Origin: Candidatus Eisenbacteria bacterium
GTDB taxonomy: Bacteria > Desulfobacterota > Binatia > DP-6
Direction of reading: 5' to 3'
Length of the DNA: 63,680 bases
Assembly (NCBI GenBank): GCA_035577985.1
Contig: DATJZY010000170.1
Location: 1-63,680 of the forward strand
Shown: positions 63,404 to 63,680 of the stretch, in pieces
Numbering within the stretch: position 1 is the first letter of the stretch
Layout: every line of letters begins with the position of its first letter
Notes under the pieces: generated by a model
The model's database searches: none
What the model saw: the letters and a program-made list of their open reading frames with translations, nothing else
Told to the model about the DNA's origin: nothing
Program-made: the position numbers and the translations under genes

Positions 63404-63562
63404 GTGCGGGTCGTCAAGGCGCTCCGTCTCCTCGACAAGGCGGATCGCCTCCGCGCCGCCGTCGAGCGCCGAGGCAAGGTGTCGGCGGCATGTGCCGTCG
63501 ATCTCGACGACATGCTCGGCAACGCGAAGAATCAATGCCGGAGGTGGCTGGGCTCGTTCTAG
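63404..63562 (+). CDS. Possible small protein, 52 residues
   Basis: From GTG 63404 the frame reads VRVVKALRLLDKADRLRAAVERRG, then a short segment ending RRWLGSF before a TAG. Third codon positions are mostly G or C, like real genes here, but the frame is short, has no clear ribosome-binding site and matches nothing I know. It could be a remnant of a longer gene. Confidence 0.25.
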   Translation: MRVVKALRLLDKADRLRAAVERRGKVSAACAVDLDDMLGNAKNQCRRWLGSF

Positions 63563-63589
63563 CTGTCGCTGCTCTGAACGTTGTTCACC

Positions 63590-63651
63590 CGGGACCTCCT
63601 GGGGCAAAGGGTTTGTACCCCTACAAATCCAACGCCACAGGAGGGAGCCCG
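63590..63651. other. Three-tier stem-loop
   Basis: Outer stem 63590-63593 with 63648-63651; middle stem 63595-63605 with 63634-63644 (11 positions, one mismatch); inner stem 63609-63617 with 63622-63630 (nine pairs including one G-U) closing a CCCC loop. Small internal loops (A versus GAG, AAA versus AAC) separate the tiers. It is too elaborate for a simple terminator and has no U-tract. It may be a structured RNA, mobile-element end or regulatory leader. Confidence 0.5.
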
Positions 63652-63680
63652 AGTGCGAGTGCATCGTAACGCAAAGACGA

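Larger units (their letters stand above)
63137..63680. other. 544-bp stretch without a confident gene
   Basis: After the glgA stop the composition becomes visibly more mixed (e.g. GGAAGTTACATGCGCGATTAG around 63214-63235) and no family is recognisable on either strand. Contents: two direct copies of GCTTCGGCTAG (63157-63167 and 63185-63195), one weak small reading frame (63404-63562) and a long stem-loop at 63590-63651. It may be the upstream region of a gene outside the window, or a decayed insertion. Confidence 0.5.

Noticed and set aside
63627..63633. ATCCAAC, which fits the integron attC core-site pattern
   Set aside because: No matching GTTRRRY partner at the right distance and no integrase or cassette genes. 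The surrounding fold does not look like attC.

Overview
This is a gene-dense, very GC-rich window (I estimate about 70% G+C, not computed) from the chromosome of a Gram-negative, two-membraned bacterium. It holds lipid A, Kdo, heptose, BAM, Lol and O-antigen-ligase genes. Operon content and order (pheA-hisC-tyrA-aroA-cmk; skp-lpxA-lpxI-oxidoreductase-lpxB-msbA-waaA-lpxK) resemble uncultivated deltaproteobacterial or Binatota-like lineages. That placement is inference, since no rRNA or other marker is present. I found no tRNA, rRNA, CRISPR array, insertion sequence or prophage.

Layout. (1) 1-8897, minus strand: pgi, mutL, miaA, pheA, hisC, tyrA, aroA, cmk. These cover phenylalanine/tyrosine synthesis, mismatch repair, tRNA modification and glycolysis. 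(2) 8986-9719, plus strand: rfaE2 and rpmB. They are followed by a structured convergent intergenic element. (3) 9857-51594, minus strand: about 42 kb without a strand switch, 36 genes, many joined by ATGA or GTGA overlaps. Transcription runs from manC and plsB through a secreted repeat protein, lysS, lolC, lolD, bamA, skp and lipid A genes (fabZ-lpxA, lpxI, lpxB, msbA, waaA, lpxK). It then crosses an LPS-core and polysaccharide island (heptosyltransferases, three kinase-type domains, eight or more glycosyltransferases, an O-antigen ligase, a phosphoglycosyl transferase), rfaE1, yicC, an archaeal-type CMP kinase, rel and ridA. (4) 51629-53388, plus: an alpha/beta-hydrolase-like membrane protein without its nucleophile and an RluA-type pseudouridine synthase. 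(5) 53390-53971, minus: two small cysteine-rich proteins. (6) 54101-56847, plus: ttuB-ttuA-trmI, a predicted tRNA T-loop modification operon (2-thiouridine 54 plus m1A58), then a 5-formyl-THF cyclo-ligase-like gene and a second copy of the intergenic element. (7) 56977-58142, minus: HAD phosphatase and DUF2203. (8) 58235-63136, plus: lon, galT, glgA. (9) 63137-63680: no confident gene, but direct repeats and a long multi-tier stem-loop near the right edge.

How the genes work together. The central run is an envelope assembly line. PlsB makes phospholipid precursor. LpxA, LpxI, LpxB, LpxK and WaaA build Kdo2-lipid A, and MsbA flips it. RfaE1 and RfaE2 supply activated heptose to two heptosyltransferases. 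KdkA- and WaaP-like kinases probably phosphorylate the core. The glycosyltransferases, phosphoglycosyl transferase and ligase add the outer glycan. BamA/Skp and LolCD insert outer-membrane proteins and lipoproteins.

Most unusual points: a FabZ-LpxA fusion with its likely start at a non-standard codon; a TtuB-like carrier with two residues after its Gly-Gly; a kinase-glycosyltransferase fusion; an archaeal-type CMP kinase where gmk usually lies; a paired intergenic element; and a dead-looking alpha/beta hydrolase.
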